DNA from: Saccoglossus kowalevskii
Taxonomy: Eukaryota > Hemichordata > Enteropneusta > Harrimaniidae
Reading direction: 5' to 3'
Length of the DNA: 32,392 nucleotides
Assembly: GCF_000003605.2 (NCBI RefSeq)
Contig: NW_003141311.1
Coordinates: forward strand, 262,518-294,909
Positions 1-10,933 of this stretch are shown one piece after another. The notes under the pieces were generated by a model that was given only the letters and a program-made list of their open reading frames with translations, was not told the DNA's origin and did not search any database. A program made the position numbers and the translations under genes. Positions within the stretch are counted from its first letter, which is position 1; each line of letters starts with the position of its first letter.

Positions 1-16
1 TCATTCTCGTCTTTGA

Positions 17-308
17 CTAAATTGTCACTTCTGTACTTGTTCTTCGAGGACGAATGGACCATAATGAACACATAGTATCAATTTTTGTTGCATGGGGTTG
101 AGTTAGATGCGAAATATGTCCGTTCTGGTGTAGATGGTCACCGTGATCGTCACCAACATCGGCGCACGTTTGTACACTGTCGCTGGACAAAATAGAATTT
201 GACGTCGGAATTATCTCATTATTTAGCAAGTTACTAGGCACGTCACTACACTGCTTTATTTCATCGATCGTCTGAGTAAAACTTTCGAAAATTAGACTAC
301 AGTGATCA
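17..308 (-). CDS. Candidate 3'-terminal exon, unidentified gene
   Basis: On the minus strand a pyrimidine-rich tract ending ttatcttatag at 309-310 is followed by an open frame of 97 codons including the stop, entered after one base and ending at TAG (17-19). The peptide is acidic and polar (for example SLIFESFTQTIDEIKQCSDV) with no motif I recognise. No matching upstream exon was found; the cofilin gene on the other strand starts only 300 bp away. It may be a chance open frame. Confidence 0.25.
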
Positions 309-612
309 CTATAAGATAATTAAAAAAAAACGAAAAATTACAGTTACTAAATAATTGACAGCCGCGTGGAAATAAATTGACATTTTGTTGAAATAGGTGA
401 ACGCGTCGGGTCACGACGAGGGCAAGTCTGTTAAAAGCGGCGTTTAATTGGATAACAAAAATAATCGAAATCGACACACATACAGAAAAATTCAGTGTGG
501 CTTCGAGTTAGCGTGATCCATGGCGTGATTTTCATAATTATAACATCATATTAAAACTTTACCAAGCCCGGATTCTTATTTCATAAATTATTACGCAGAT
601 CAAGCTGCAAGC

Positions 613-3458
613 ATGGAGGTAAAAAAGAACAGAGGTGTGAATTCGACATTCAACACCAATCATCAAACAATTCAGAAACTTTTAGCCTTCGAAAATGAAA
701 ACAATTAGCAGTGTGTAAGGCTGTGTAATTTCCTGTTTGTCCGACGCTTCGTTTTCGTGTCACTGTCAAAATTATTGCTACCTTTTACTTAACAGAGACT
801 AAATGGTCTCTATAAAACGATAATCAGGATCGCAAAAAAGTCAACTCATTTGAAACACTTGCCGGACGTCTCTCTCTCTTCTGAAATCCGCCTCGGTGAT
901 CGTGGGCTGGTCCGGAATCTATTTAATATTTCAAAAGTGTTGCGCCAGGTATACGTTGTCGGCGTTTCTCTTTAAACCTAGTTTTTTTTATGGACGAGGA
1001 CAGTTTTTCCAAAAAAAAAAAGAATCTGAGGTTAAGTGGCTTTCGTCCACCGATGTTGCACATTCGGATTGATTAGAAATGTGTGAATATATACACTATG
1101 ACTATACGTTGCAACTGCCAACAACACAACATCTAAAAACTCTCTCTCAAAAAAAAAAAAATAAAATTGACAAAAAAAAAAAGAAAAACGCCGACCGAAA
1201 AATGTATATCGTTTAAAAGTACATGTATACTGAATGACCAGTGTTATTACTGCTCAGGGGTATGACTTCCTCTCACATTTTGTCATTTGGTGGTGCACTT
1301 TTGGCGAGAGTCGGAAATCCGGAAACAGTCGACCGTTTCAGAATAGGTGGGCGTGGCTACAACACAAGAAATATCCCAAATTTACTTGGACACGAGTAAT
1401 CATTTTAAGCAAAAAAATCAATAACTGTTCATTTCAGTGGGACACAGGTCTAAAATGGGAAGCGTGAGGTTTGGCATTGCACAGGCACTTTAAAGGGTGT
1501 TACCCAACCTCTGCTAGACAAAGGTCTCTATGTTTGCCATGCCGCCTTAGTGTGTACTTTCTGGTATTCTCATAATCACCTCATAGTCGTACCTTAATGT
1601 TTTTATCAAGTTTTATTATAAAAAATATTAAAATTCTCAAGGAAACTCATAGATATTCTAAATATCTCTTTAAGTAGTCAATGAAAAAATGTCTGAAATT
1701 TTGATGACTTGTTTATATTCCACATTCCTTATAGATGAAATCTGGGTCAAGGATTGTCATTATTTTCCTGATCAGAGAGACTCATTCATGCATCTTTCAA
1801 ATATTAACGACTGACCTTTCTTTTTCTGTCTGACAGACCTCAGGTGTTAAATGTAGCGATGATGTCGTCTCCAAGTTTCAGGAGATCAAGATTGGACACA
1901 AGTATAAATACGTCACTTACAATATTAGTGATGATTTGAGTCAAATTGAGACAGAATCTACTGTACAGCAAGGCAGTTGGGACGACTTTTGTGCTGCACT
2001 CCCGCCGGATGGTTGTCGGTACGCAGTGTACGACTTTGACTATGAACTTCCTGATGGCGGTAAACGAAATAAATTGATATTTGTAAATTGGTAAGTAGAG
2101 ATAACGAGAGATTGGTTGATGACGTCACATGACACAACTTATTCTGGTCTACAATTAGTTAGGTGTCCTTCAGCACTTGGAGCTCTTTTGTTATCATTCT
2201 GATTTTCTTCTTCTTTCTCCTCTTTTTCTTCAACCGTCATTTTTCGCTTTAGACCACTGAACAGAATGGTCTGAAATTGTTCATACTGATGGTTGCTAAT
2301 GTGAACTGGTACACCTGACTTTTAGAATTTTGATTTGTTAATTGGTTAAACTAAAGTGGCCATTTGACCACTCCCTGAGGGTCTAATCCACTCGTGCTTG
2401 AAAGATATCAGCAATAAAAACCTTAGCGGTCATATGACATTTTTCGGAATGTTTTTTTTCTCTGAAAAATGCTTGAAAATCTTCTACATCAGAACCACCA
2501 AACACTTTGATCTGCTTGGACCACTCTGATGCCTTGTGGCTTTAATTTTAATTCATAATTTGTCTGATTTAATCAAAAATGTATTCTGTATTCCAGGATA
2601 TTATTTGGGGTATTTCAACGATTAATAAAGTCCTTACACATTTGATGATGCTATTTCAGTGAATTATTTCCCTCTTAAAAAATCAGCATTTGAGTTATAA
2701 AAAAAAAAATTTAATTAAAATTTAAATTAAAATTCAAGTTTTTGTGGTTTCCCCCTTTCATACAATATTGTGAAGTCTCGCAGGGAATAAAAATCACCTA
2801 TTAATAAAAAAAAAATATTAAATTTTTTAAAGTAGACAAAGTAGGTAGCCGGCTAGTCTTTGAATACTGTATTTGCTCGATCTGTAATGCATGAGGTGTG
2901 TCTCTTGTCAAACTTAACAATATTTTAATAAATCCAGTACTGTAAAAGAGTTTATTAATTATTGTATAGTGTAGAATGATTAATTATTCACTGGGTTTTA
3001 ATTTTGCTTATTTTGCTGACTGGAAAAGGCGCTAAATTAAAACCCAGTGAATATGTAAAATTTAGCATAGAACACATTATCTAAATGATAAAACCATGAA
3101 TTTAATATGAATATGCCTGAAATGGTAAATCATCGAAATTTAAACCCAATAAAAGTTATTCATTTTACAGTATACAATAAATGCAATTGTCACATCATAT
3201 GTACTTCTATTGGAGAAGTGCTTCTAATAGAGTAATACGGTAGTTGTCACAGTGTTATATCAATAAATTGTCCCTGGTTTCTCTCTTATTAGGTGTCCAG
3301 ATTCTGCCAAGATAAAGTTGAAAATGCTTTACGCCACAAGTAAAGATGCCATCAAGAAGAAACTAGTTGGGATCGGGAATGAAGTACAAGCGACTGGTTT
3401 AGATGAACTAAACTATGATGAAATACTCGAGAAGATATCTAGGGGAGGCAAAAACTAA
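613..3458 (+). CDS. CFL: ADF/cofilin, complete three-exon gene
   Basis: Actin-depolymerising factor/cofilin: binds G- and F-actin, severs and depolymerises filaments in the cytoplasm. Exons: 613-618 (ATG GAG, then gtaaaa), 1837-2090 (acceptor ctgacag; donor gtaagt splits a Trp codon TG|G), 3293-3458 (acceptor ttattag; stop TAA). Phases agree and give 141 residues, normal for the family (about 140-165). The ADF-H fold is visible: N-terminal [10 protein letters not shown] with the usual regulatory Ser, [44 protein letters not shown], and the actin-binding long helix [17 protein letters not shown] followed by [16 protein letters not shown] first coding exon of only one or two codons is a known ADF/cofilin arrangement, and ATG 613 has A at -3 and G at +4. 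The family and exons 2-3 are secure; exon 1 is the likeliest choice but rests on splice consensus. An AATAAA at 4252-4257 could end the 3' UTR, which would then include the MITE copy at 3905-4008. Confidence 0.94.
619..1836 (+). other. Cofilin intron 1
   Basis: Noncoding. Holds several poly-A runs (about 1008-1022, 1148-1182). The short open frame at 1234-1467 has no recognisable protein features. No repeat element was recognised. Confidence 0.7.
2091..3292 (+). other. Cofilin intron 2
   Basis: Noncoding; contains a CRE-type octamer TGACGTCA near 2120, A/T-rich runs, and the MITE copy at 2938-3172. No exon was seen on either strand. Confidence 0.7.
2938..3172 (+). mobile_element. MITE with TACTGTAAAA terminal inverted repeats, copy A
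   Basis: Begins TACTGTAAAA and ends TTTTACAGTA, exact inverted termini. Inside are nested inverted repeats: ATTCACTGGGTTTTAATT on the left mirrored by AATTAAAACCCAGTGAAT, then further AAACCCA-type motifs. It is nearly identical over long stretches to the copy at 26215-26426 and carries extra sequence after the left terminus. It has no coding capacity. It sits in cofilin intron 2. Which transposase mobilises it cannot be told from the sequence. Confidence 0.8.
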
Positions 3459-3904
3459 ACCATACAGGCTATTTCCATAGAAAGCAAATTTTTTTAGAAA
3501 CAAGTATTTTGTTAAACTGACCAGAGAGTGTTTTTGCGAATAGAACATCAACTTTTTGAGATTTCCTTGCATTTTTTTTTTTGTAGAACCTAATTCATGC
3601 TGTTTTTAGAATATTTTGGGATATTAATTATTTTTTCATTTGACCAAATTGATTTTTATTGAAATTTGTAGCATTCATTTGAAACTGTTAAATTTTCCCA
3701 TTTGGCTTCCATTGTATTTCTTTAGATTCACCACACGATATTTCTCGATCAGAGTCAAGCTAAGCCATGGGCAAGGAGCAGAGCAAGAGTCCCAAAGGTT
3801 CCACATCCTGGTACAACTTTAATACCAATACGAATTGTTCAATAATTTCCCCTAAAAATGAATACATTGAAGTTCTAAAATAGTTTAAGATTGACATTGA
3901 CGTT

Positions 3905-4008
3905 ACATTATCTAAATGATAAAACCGTGAATTTGAAACCCACTGAATATGCCTGAAATGCTAAATCAGCGAAATTTAAACCCAGTGAAAATAAGTCATT
4001 TTACAGTA
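3905..4008 (+). mobile_element. MITE copy B, right half only
   Basis: Matches the right half of the copies at 2938-3172 and 26215-26426, from CATTATCTAAATGATAAAAC to the terminal TTTTACAGTA; the left terminus is missing. It lies 3' of the cofilin stop codon and may be transcribed in the cofilin 3' UTR. Confidence 0.75.
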
Positions 4009-4217
4009 CCCTGGAAGATTTCGCTTTTGTAAGAGAATAATATTCGTAGAAAGTATCAGGATGTGTGGCCTTTATGAGCCATTAATATACTATGTATTAT
4101 TAGTAGGACACAATATCATTATTTTTCAGTGTACAGTTTCTGCTTTGATTACCTTCATTGTATTTTGAATTGTGTATGTTTCCATAAATGTATAAATCAG
4201 TGAATATCAGACGTTAA

Positions 4218-4506
4218 TTAGTGATGTCCTCCCTTCTTATAAAACGCCTGAAATAAATGTTATCAGTTCATTTCTGTTTCCAATTAGACAGGTTTCCCTG
4301 TATTTTAAAATGCAGTTGTTACTGGAAATAATAAGCCAGTTGGGCTTAAACTCTTTAACATTAATGTATACATCATATAGATGAACCAATATATTGGACG
4401 CCATGTTACTTACATCGTTAATCAAAATTCTGTTTGCCATTGTGGTTTGAATCTGGTTACCGTAGTCCGTTTGCCGAGTTGTTGAGTCACCCGATGCACC
4501 CGCCAT
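4218..4506 (-). CDS. Candidate small two-exon gene, unidentified
   Basis: Minus strand: ATG at 4506 in a strong context (aaaATGGCGG) opens 31 codons (MAGASGDSTTRQTDYGNQIQ onward) ending at a good donor, GAT|gtaagt (4414/4413). A phase-compatible acceptor tttatttcag precedes 4247, giving nine more codons and stop TAA at 4218-4220, a 40-residue product. The frame is also open upstream of 4506 with further in-frame ATGs. No family was recognised. It overlaps the likely cofilin 3' UTR tail-to-tail. The start and donor are attractive; the second exon is a guess. Confidence 0.28.
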
Positions 4507-4831
4507 TTTATAATCAGTTACCGAATTCATCAAATTAAACATGTTGATCAAACTTACTGACTGTCCAAATAGGAAATTTCAACAAACTCATCCAGCATAG
4601 GGTGCAAAAAATACACCAGCTCCAATTTCAGAAAATGACGTCTTGGCAATTGTTGCCAGACAGTCGTGTCTTTCTAATTTTAATCTAGTAATTCACATCG
4701 CGTCTCTGCTGCTGCTGGTGTTGTAGCAATTTTAATGGGTATTAGATTTTAAATATTTAGATGAAAATTATATTTCGTGCTTTGCACTCATTCAAACAAT
4801 ATTATAAATACAGCATTAATCACGGTATCAG

Positions 4832-5115
4832 CACTATACTGTAGTGTTTCCTCACTATACTGCAGTGTGTATTCACTATACTGAAGTGTGTATTCACTAT
4901 ACTGCAGTGTGTCCGCACTATACTGCAGTGTGTCCGAACTATACTGCAGTGTGTCCGCACTATACTGCAGTGTGTCCGCACTATACTGCAGTGTGTCTGC
5001 ACTATACTGCAGTGTGTCCGCACTATACAGCAGTGTGTCCGCACTATACAGCAGTGTGTCCTCACTATACTGCAGTGTTCCCTCACTATACTGCAGTGTG
5101 CCCTCACTATACTGC
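4832..5115 (+). repeat. 21-bp minisatellite, 13.5 copies
   Basis: Tandem array of a 21-bp unit whose commonest form starts CACTATACTGCAGTGTGTCC plus G. Unit starts fall exactly at 4832, 4853, 4874 and so on to 5105. Copies differ by one to four bases, and no unit boundary is shifted. The unit contains the palindrome ACTGCAGT. Because 21 is a multiple of three and the units lack stops in several frames, the array makes open frames on both strands (seven-residue periodic peptides such as YTAVCPH); these are side effects of the repeat and not genes. Confidence 0.95.
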
Positions 5116-5215
5116 TTGACAGATATTTGGGCTACGCCAGCATAAAAAGTGTATTTTCTGGGATTGAGTATATCACTTTCTATGAAAACCTGCGTGAGAT
5201 ATTGTGTCACCTTCA

Positions 5216-8200
5216 AAGAAGGTCAAAATAAAACCAAACTAGAGGCTATACAAGACTTACCTTTAATAAGGAAAACATGATACCAAATAAGGAAACAAGT
5301 TAAATTATGTAAGGTCATGGTTTCTACTGATAGCATGTTAACACCATGTAAATAGGTAAAAATGAATTGATTTTTAAACAAAACAAAAATAAACAATGCA
5401 ATGGTATAGGCTTGTGTACGTTCAAATGTGTGTTACCCATATCTGCATTTGATACCACATTTGGCAAATAATGCAATTTGACTGAAGCACTGTCATTGAT
5501 AGCATTCAATTATCCTGCTGAAAGACAGTTGTTTACCAAATTATCTAGTAATATTAAAATGACCTCTATATCTTGTGAATATTTTTTTTTCTGCAGTAGA
5601 CTTGGGGCATGCATGTTTTTAGATTACCACCGTTATTTTTTTCTTTCTGTAAAACCTTTCCAATAATATAGCGTATCTGCTCAGTGATTTGTACAGATAT
5701 GAGGGACAGTGTTGTAAGAATAAAAAGTATTTTCATCTTTGAAATGACTCTATACTTATTTTATGTGTGAAGTACAGATCAAAGCCCCGATCAAATTTGA
5801 GGGTTCTTCTGGGATGCAAGTGCAAACCAAGATGAAACAAATACTACACATGCAGATCATTGAAATATTCTGCTATTGTTCTCATAAAATTTGCATATCA
5901 AAAGTGTGCCAGATGTACCTATACTTTATTTTAGCTGCAATTAATTTTCGCTGAAAATACTTTTTGGGCGTTTTGTATGGAATTTATTTTCACTGATTTT
6001 TTTGTGTGAGTTGAATTTAAAATATAGGAAAAAAGGTATATTCACTGGATTTTATTTTCACTAAATCACTCCTTCAGCGAAAATAGCAAAAAATTAATTC
6101 CAAGCGAAAATAAAGTATTTTACAGTTTACACAAGTTTATATTAAATATTAACTTTGAACATGAAGTATCCCAAAGGACAATGGCCTTGATTCCAGAATT
6201 CCAGATAGCTCAAGGAGCTGAGTATGTATTCAAATATGCTTTTTAAGTTCAAGTTCAAACCTACCTATGGTTCTTTCTTTGCGAAGCTAAACTTGGAGCA
6301 CTTCGGCAAATCAAAACAGTCACATGACCCATATAAAGCTTATGGGTGTTTATACCCCGGTATAACCAATGATTGGGATGCAGGCCCTAGGTCTTTATCA
6401 TATACACACCCTAGAACTTTACATGATTTCACAGTTCAGATTCCATAACCGAGCATTGTGTGCAGTTAAAACCTGGCTGGAGTTTTTTGATTGGCAGATT
6501 TTAAGTAGAAGTAGGCGGTGGTCGTCATAACGGTGTACAATATTCAGGTATGTGACTCAGATCGGCTGTTTACATACACATTATTCAAACGACCACTGTG
6601 TATATGCCGGACATGATTTTTTATCATGTGACTAATTATTTGAGTCGTAGGGGGTCTGATATTAGGTGAATAATAAAGGCAAATATTGACCAGATAACTG
6701 ACACCCAACAAGAAATAATAGTGGATTTAGATCCGAATTAAATTGTTACACTAATGAACGTATATTCATTGCATTGTGGGAGACTATAGCGCTGGTACTA
6801 ATATATATTTGCCAAATCCCAAATCTATGTACACCTTTGAAAGATGAAATATGCGTGCTGAAAACGTTGTTCAAAAAAAAATCTGTACAGAGATGAGTCT
6901 GATGACAACAAAAAATACACGATTATTCAGACAGTACTAGAAATTCCTGCTGATGCTTGTCACGTTTTTTTTCTCAGAAAGTTGGATACTCGAACATGTA
7001 CTTGCAGACGAGCATAATAGTACTGCCCCGTGTCCTTTGTCTGGTCCACATAACCGCGGCAGTGACGGCACCGTGACGCGCGGGGGTTGGGTGTATCCTT
7101 ATTTAGTGGTCTGAGGTGTATCACAGTCCCTCAACACCCGGTGCGTGTTTCGCGTTCGTACAGTTCGGATGCCCTCAGCCTGTTACTTTTCGCAACTTTT
7201 TTACACTTGCGGTAAAAATCAGCTATGCCTGCAGCTCACTTGTCATTGTCAGACTTCGCTGCTATGACTGTTTATTTTATCTTTATTTATTCGGCACCAC
7301 CTCTAAAGTAAATATTGAATTAACATCTACTGTTCACGGTTCAGTCGTTGGATCGGACCAATGAAGTTCACTATGAGTACATCTATATTATAAAGAGTAA
7401 TTGGAAACTTTCTATTCATTTTCATATTATTGCAAAATTGTGTCATTTTAGACCTTTTAAATAATTGGCTGAAAGTGGAACATGGCGTAGCCGCCGCCAA
7501 AAGAAAGTGTCGATGAGTAAACAGTCCAAGGTCCAAGGTGGTGGACTGCGAACTACAGATTGTGCTCGAGATTGCGGTCTGTCACCAACAATTATTAAAG
7601 CGCGGTGGTCGTCGCGTAGCGCGTGTTCGAATTTCATGTAAATAAACAATGTATTTTACACGCGTTGTATACGTCGCTATGAGTCCCATATCGAACAGGA
7701 CGCCGCGCGACGACTGCCGCCCTTTAACCTGAATCGCACTAAGAAATGGTCTGGGTTTGTAAAATACCGACCCCTATCGAGCTTATTTAGTTTTCTATCC
7801 TCAGCATTGAACAAATACCTATACAGTCATTTCCCAGTCTACCATTTCCTAATACCGCAATAGTATACGTTCAAACTATAGTTAGCATACCGTGTATAAT
7901 TAAACAAGAACGAAAGATAATATATTGGCCCAATTTTGGCATCTTTGAATCTGAACCTCGCTTATTCGTTATATTGACATCTCCAAATATTCCCCACTAA
8001 AACTAGTTTTACTTGTAGGTTTAATGGATTTAATCTCTTATCGTAATAAAACAAAAAATTCGGTATTGCACGCAGACTTGTCTTGCGTGGAATCTGCGTG
8101 CTCTCATAACGTACATCAGCCCGCAGACATCAGTGTTGTTGCTTGTGCGTACCCCTCAGATACGCTTTTGAGGCACCCGTACATGCCCCACCAACGGGGG

Positions 8201-8963
8201 TTTAGAAACAAAACTTTCTTAAAATCAGGAATAATGAGTTCGGCTGTTCGGTTGTATTGATAATAACCACAGACCTTAGAAAAGACTTTCTAAGATATGT
8301 AATAAATATCAAAAGCCTGTCTAGCGCAGAGATCGGTAACTTCCATTTTCATGACACTATATTTGAGCATCGTCACTAGAGGGCGCTGCTAATAAAAATA
8401 GTGTACAGTACCTCGGCAGTGCAAATAAAACAATGAATGTGCCCACAGATGATATTACGTTAGTGAGCAACACACAAAGAAATCCAGTCACAAATCGATC
8501 TATATTCTGTATTATTTTACATTGATAAAGTACATAATGTCACGCTATATCACACGTTTTACTTTTTTATATAAAATATTCAAGTTTGTCAATATGATGC
8601 TGAGTAGTTGAGTATATTTTGTTTTGTATCACACACTTTCATGTCTGTGTATCATGTGCATTATTGCTATTGTATGGGTAAATTAACGTACTTGGAGTCT
8701 GAATTATGGTACTTCCATTCGCCAGGAGCAATTTAAATTCTAATCATGATACCATTCCCACAATACACACCGTTGGCGGCCAACGTACTCCATCTCACAT
8801 TTGCCCTATCATGGCCTCGTCAAACTTTAGTACGAACTTTTTTAAATATTCCCTGGATGGATGGAAGACAGCCATCTTTACGAACATCGAGTTGCTGAAA
8901 AGTTGTCCGTTCTCTGTCCCATTCGAACGAGCGCATTCATCATCTTCAGGGCTTCAGCCCAGC
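5216..8963. other. Intergenic stretch, no confident gene
   Basis: Only scattered short open frames. A possible minus-strand donor (AAAG|gtaagt) sits near 5262, preceded by about 57 open codons in one frame, but no convincing acceptor or family match was found. CpG-rich patches at about 7020-7210 and 7480-7720 could be promoters. The region 6040-6126 resembles a diverged TACTGTAAAA-family MITE. A CTCF-like motif lies at 8373-8388. Confidence 0.5.
6040..6126 (+). mobile_element. Diverged relative of the TACTGTAAAA MITE
   Basis: Contains TATTCACTGGATTTTATTTT, two GCGAAAATA motifs, and ends AAGTATTTTACAGTTT, paralleling the internal repeats and right terminus of the other copies. It is too diverged to define its left edge. 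Confidence 0.45.
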
Positions 8964-9597
8964 AAGTAAGGGATTGGTCAGTTACTCCGGCCCAGGGGGT
9001 CGGCAGATTCCATTTTGCCAGCTGTAAATCTCAGTTGACCCACTCCCTATCAAAAAAAAAATGGGCGACCCCCCCCAACATTATATTTTAAAACATGCTG
9101 ACATCCCCCCGAAAAACAAAGAAACATAAACAGTTTTGGCTCTGACATGATTACAAAATGTATTATATGTGCATTAAAAATATCATGGTTTGCCGTAATT
9201 TTAAGTGTTTGCATTTAATAGACCTTAGGGGAGGGGAAGCATAAATCGAAAAAACGACTACAGAAAAGGCTGCAGGAAGGAGGGAAATCTATGCTGCTAA
9301 AGATAGTAAATAAAAACAAAGCTGTGGAGTACTCACTTGATAAACGCTCTTATAAAATAGGAAAAGAGGATTTGAATCTAGGCTGTTTGAAAACTAATTT
9401 GGATTTAATATATCTTTCATCTCTTATAGACCAGGAATGCTTTACACCCGAAGCACAGTCTGTGCTTATGGAAACAAAGGAAACTTTGATTTTTGCTTAA
9501 ATTTGTGTTGGATTTTGGTATTTTACAGAGCAAAATATGTATATTTGAAAGTTAAAAAAACAAAAAAAAACTATTTATTTATTTATTTTTTCATCAT

Positions 9598-9632
<35 letters not shown>

Positions 9633-10164
9633 TATACATGTATCAGCATTTTAACAAATTTAACTTTTTTGATTTGCTGAACAAAAACTGTCACTACTCT
9701 TTGTACTAATTGCTGTGTTTTTCCATCTCTAGCTATAAATGGCTAAATCCAGTAAATATCTTATACAATGGTGACTTCAGACTTTAAATAAAATAATCTG
9801 ATATCACGTGGACTTGGGATGTGTTTAAAACTTAACTGTATAATTGCATTGGACTCTGCCGCATTGCATAATCTGTTAGTTATTTGGCAACTTCAACCCC
9901 AAAATATTTAGCCTATAACATTTTTTGCATCAACAAATTTATAGGCAATATGGGTAATAGTTATTATTAAGAACACATTTGTACGATTAACTTTTTTATC
10001 TTTTGTTCTGAAATACAATTTTAAAAAATATATGCATAAGCGCGTGTGTGAATTGTAGAAAACATGGTGACCCCCCCTATTCATGATATCAAAAACAGGG
10101 TAACCCCTTACTGAAACACCGACCCCCCTCCCCCAGGCCGAAGTAACTGACCAATCACTAACTT
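8964..10164. mobile_element. 1.2-kb inverted-repeat element, probably a nonautonomous DNA transposon
   Basis: The left end (8964 onward) reads AAGTAAGGGATTGGTCAGTT then ACTCCGGCCCAGGGGG; the reverse complement of the right end (from 10164) reads AAGTTAGTGATTGGTCAGTT then ACTTCGGCCTGGGGG. That is over 35 bp of inverted match with a few mismatches, followed by G-rich GTCGG on both sides. The 1201-bp interior has no recognisable transposase: the longest frame (9291-9500, 69 codons) matches nothing I know. It also carries a TTTA microsatellite. No clear target-site duplication was found, so the exact ends are provisional. Confidence 0.55.
9565..9634 (+). repeat. (TTTA)n microsatellite
   Basis: About 70 bp of TTTA repeats, interrupted once near 9585-9597. 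The hydrophobic YLFI-repeat open frame over it is an artefact of the repeat. Confidence 0.95.
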
Positions 10165-10653
10165 AACGAGAATGTTACCATAATCCTACTACCAGAGATC
10201 TTATTTACGAGATGTTATTTAAATTAATATATATGTTCATGTAACTAGAAAAATAATAACATAACACAATGCTATAGTATTTATGAAAATATAACAATAA
10301 CATGTGAATGTGTATGTATTGTAAACTTTGATTTGAAATGTTTGTTTTTTTTTCCCTCCAGCTCTCTGCGTTTTGTCAGACAAGCTCAAACCTAAATACC
10401 ATCAAATTACTTTGTTTTCGCACTCTATAATATATCAGAAGATAGAAAATGCAAATCTATAATATATATATATACCCAATATATAAGCCAGTTCAATGCA
10501 CGCAGAATATAAGTAGTACACGAAATGACACATCGTCGCCTGTCATTGAAACCGAATTAAATGACTGCTGAGTTCTCTTCAAGAGCGAGAGAACCACAAA
10601 ACTGCTTTTGACTCTCAAAATGTGCCCGCCGGTACGTTAACTGTCCCTCTGAC

Positions 10654-10770
10654 TTATGTTACCATGGTAGTTGGATAAATAAACGCAATTACGAAAAAAA
10701 GGAAAACACTATTTGAAGTCTTGTCTTGTGGTCTCGCGATCTCGCGAGGTGAGACCTTGGCGGCCATTTT
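10654..10770 (-). promoter_or_regulatory. CGCG-palindrome promoter-like element with a minus-strand ATG
   Basis: At 10730-10756 GGTCTCGCGAT is followed by CTCGCGAGG and TGAGACC: two CTCGCGA half sites inside a GGTCTC/GAGACC inverted repeat, resembling the TCTCGCGAGA promoter motif known from animals. Immediately beside it is GGCGGCCATTTT, which on the minus strand is a YY1-like AAAATGGCCGCC holding an ATG (10767-10765) that opens 37 codons. The element lies about 170 bp past the stop of the EGF-CUB gene, so it may start another minus-strand transcript. No continuation of that frame was identified. Confidence 0.4.
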
Positions 10771-10933
10771 CCTTAAGGTCTGTTGTACCAATTATTCGGA
10801 GTCTAGTTGGGTAAAACTACAGAGAAGAAGCCACTTCCGTCGGTTTTTCGTACAGATCCACGAATCGTGTCATCAAGAAGGCTAGGACAATGTATATGTT
10901 TGCATAGGAATAGTCTAGTACTCGTACGTGGTG

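Noticed and set aside
4832-5115. CRISPR-like array
   Set aside because: Units are contiguous with no spacers and the genome is animal; it is a minisatellite.
4788-5216. Four long open frames over 4788-5216, both strands
   Set aside because: All are produced by the 21-bp tandem repeat, whose unit lacks stops in several frames.
9437-9709. Hydrophobic 90-codon open frame
   Set aside because: Generated by the TTTA microsatellite.
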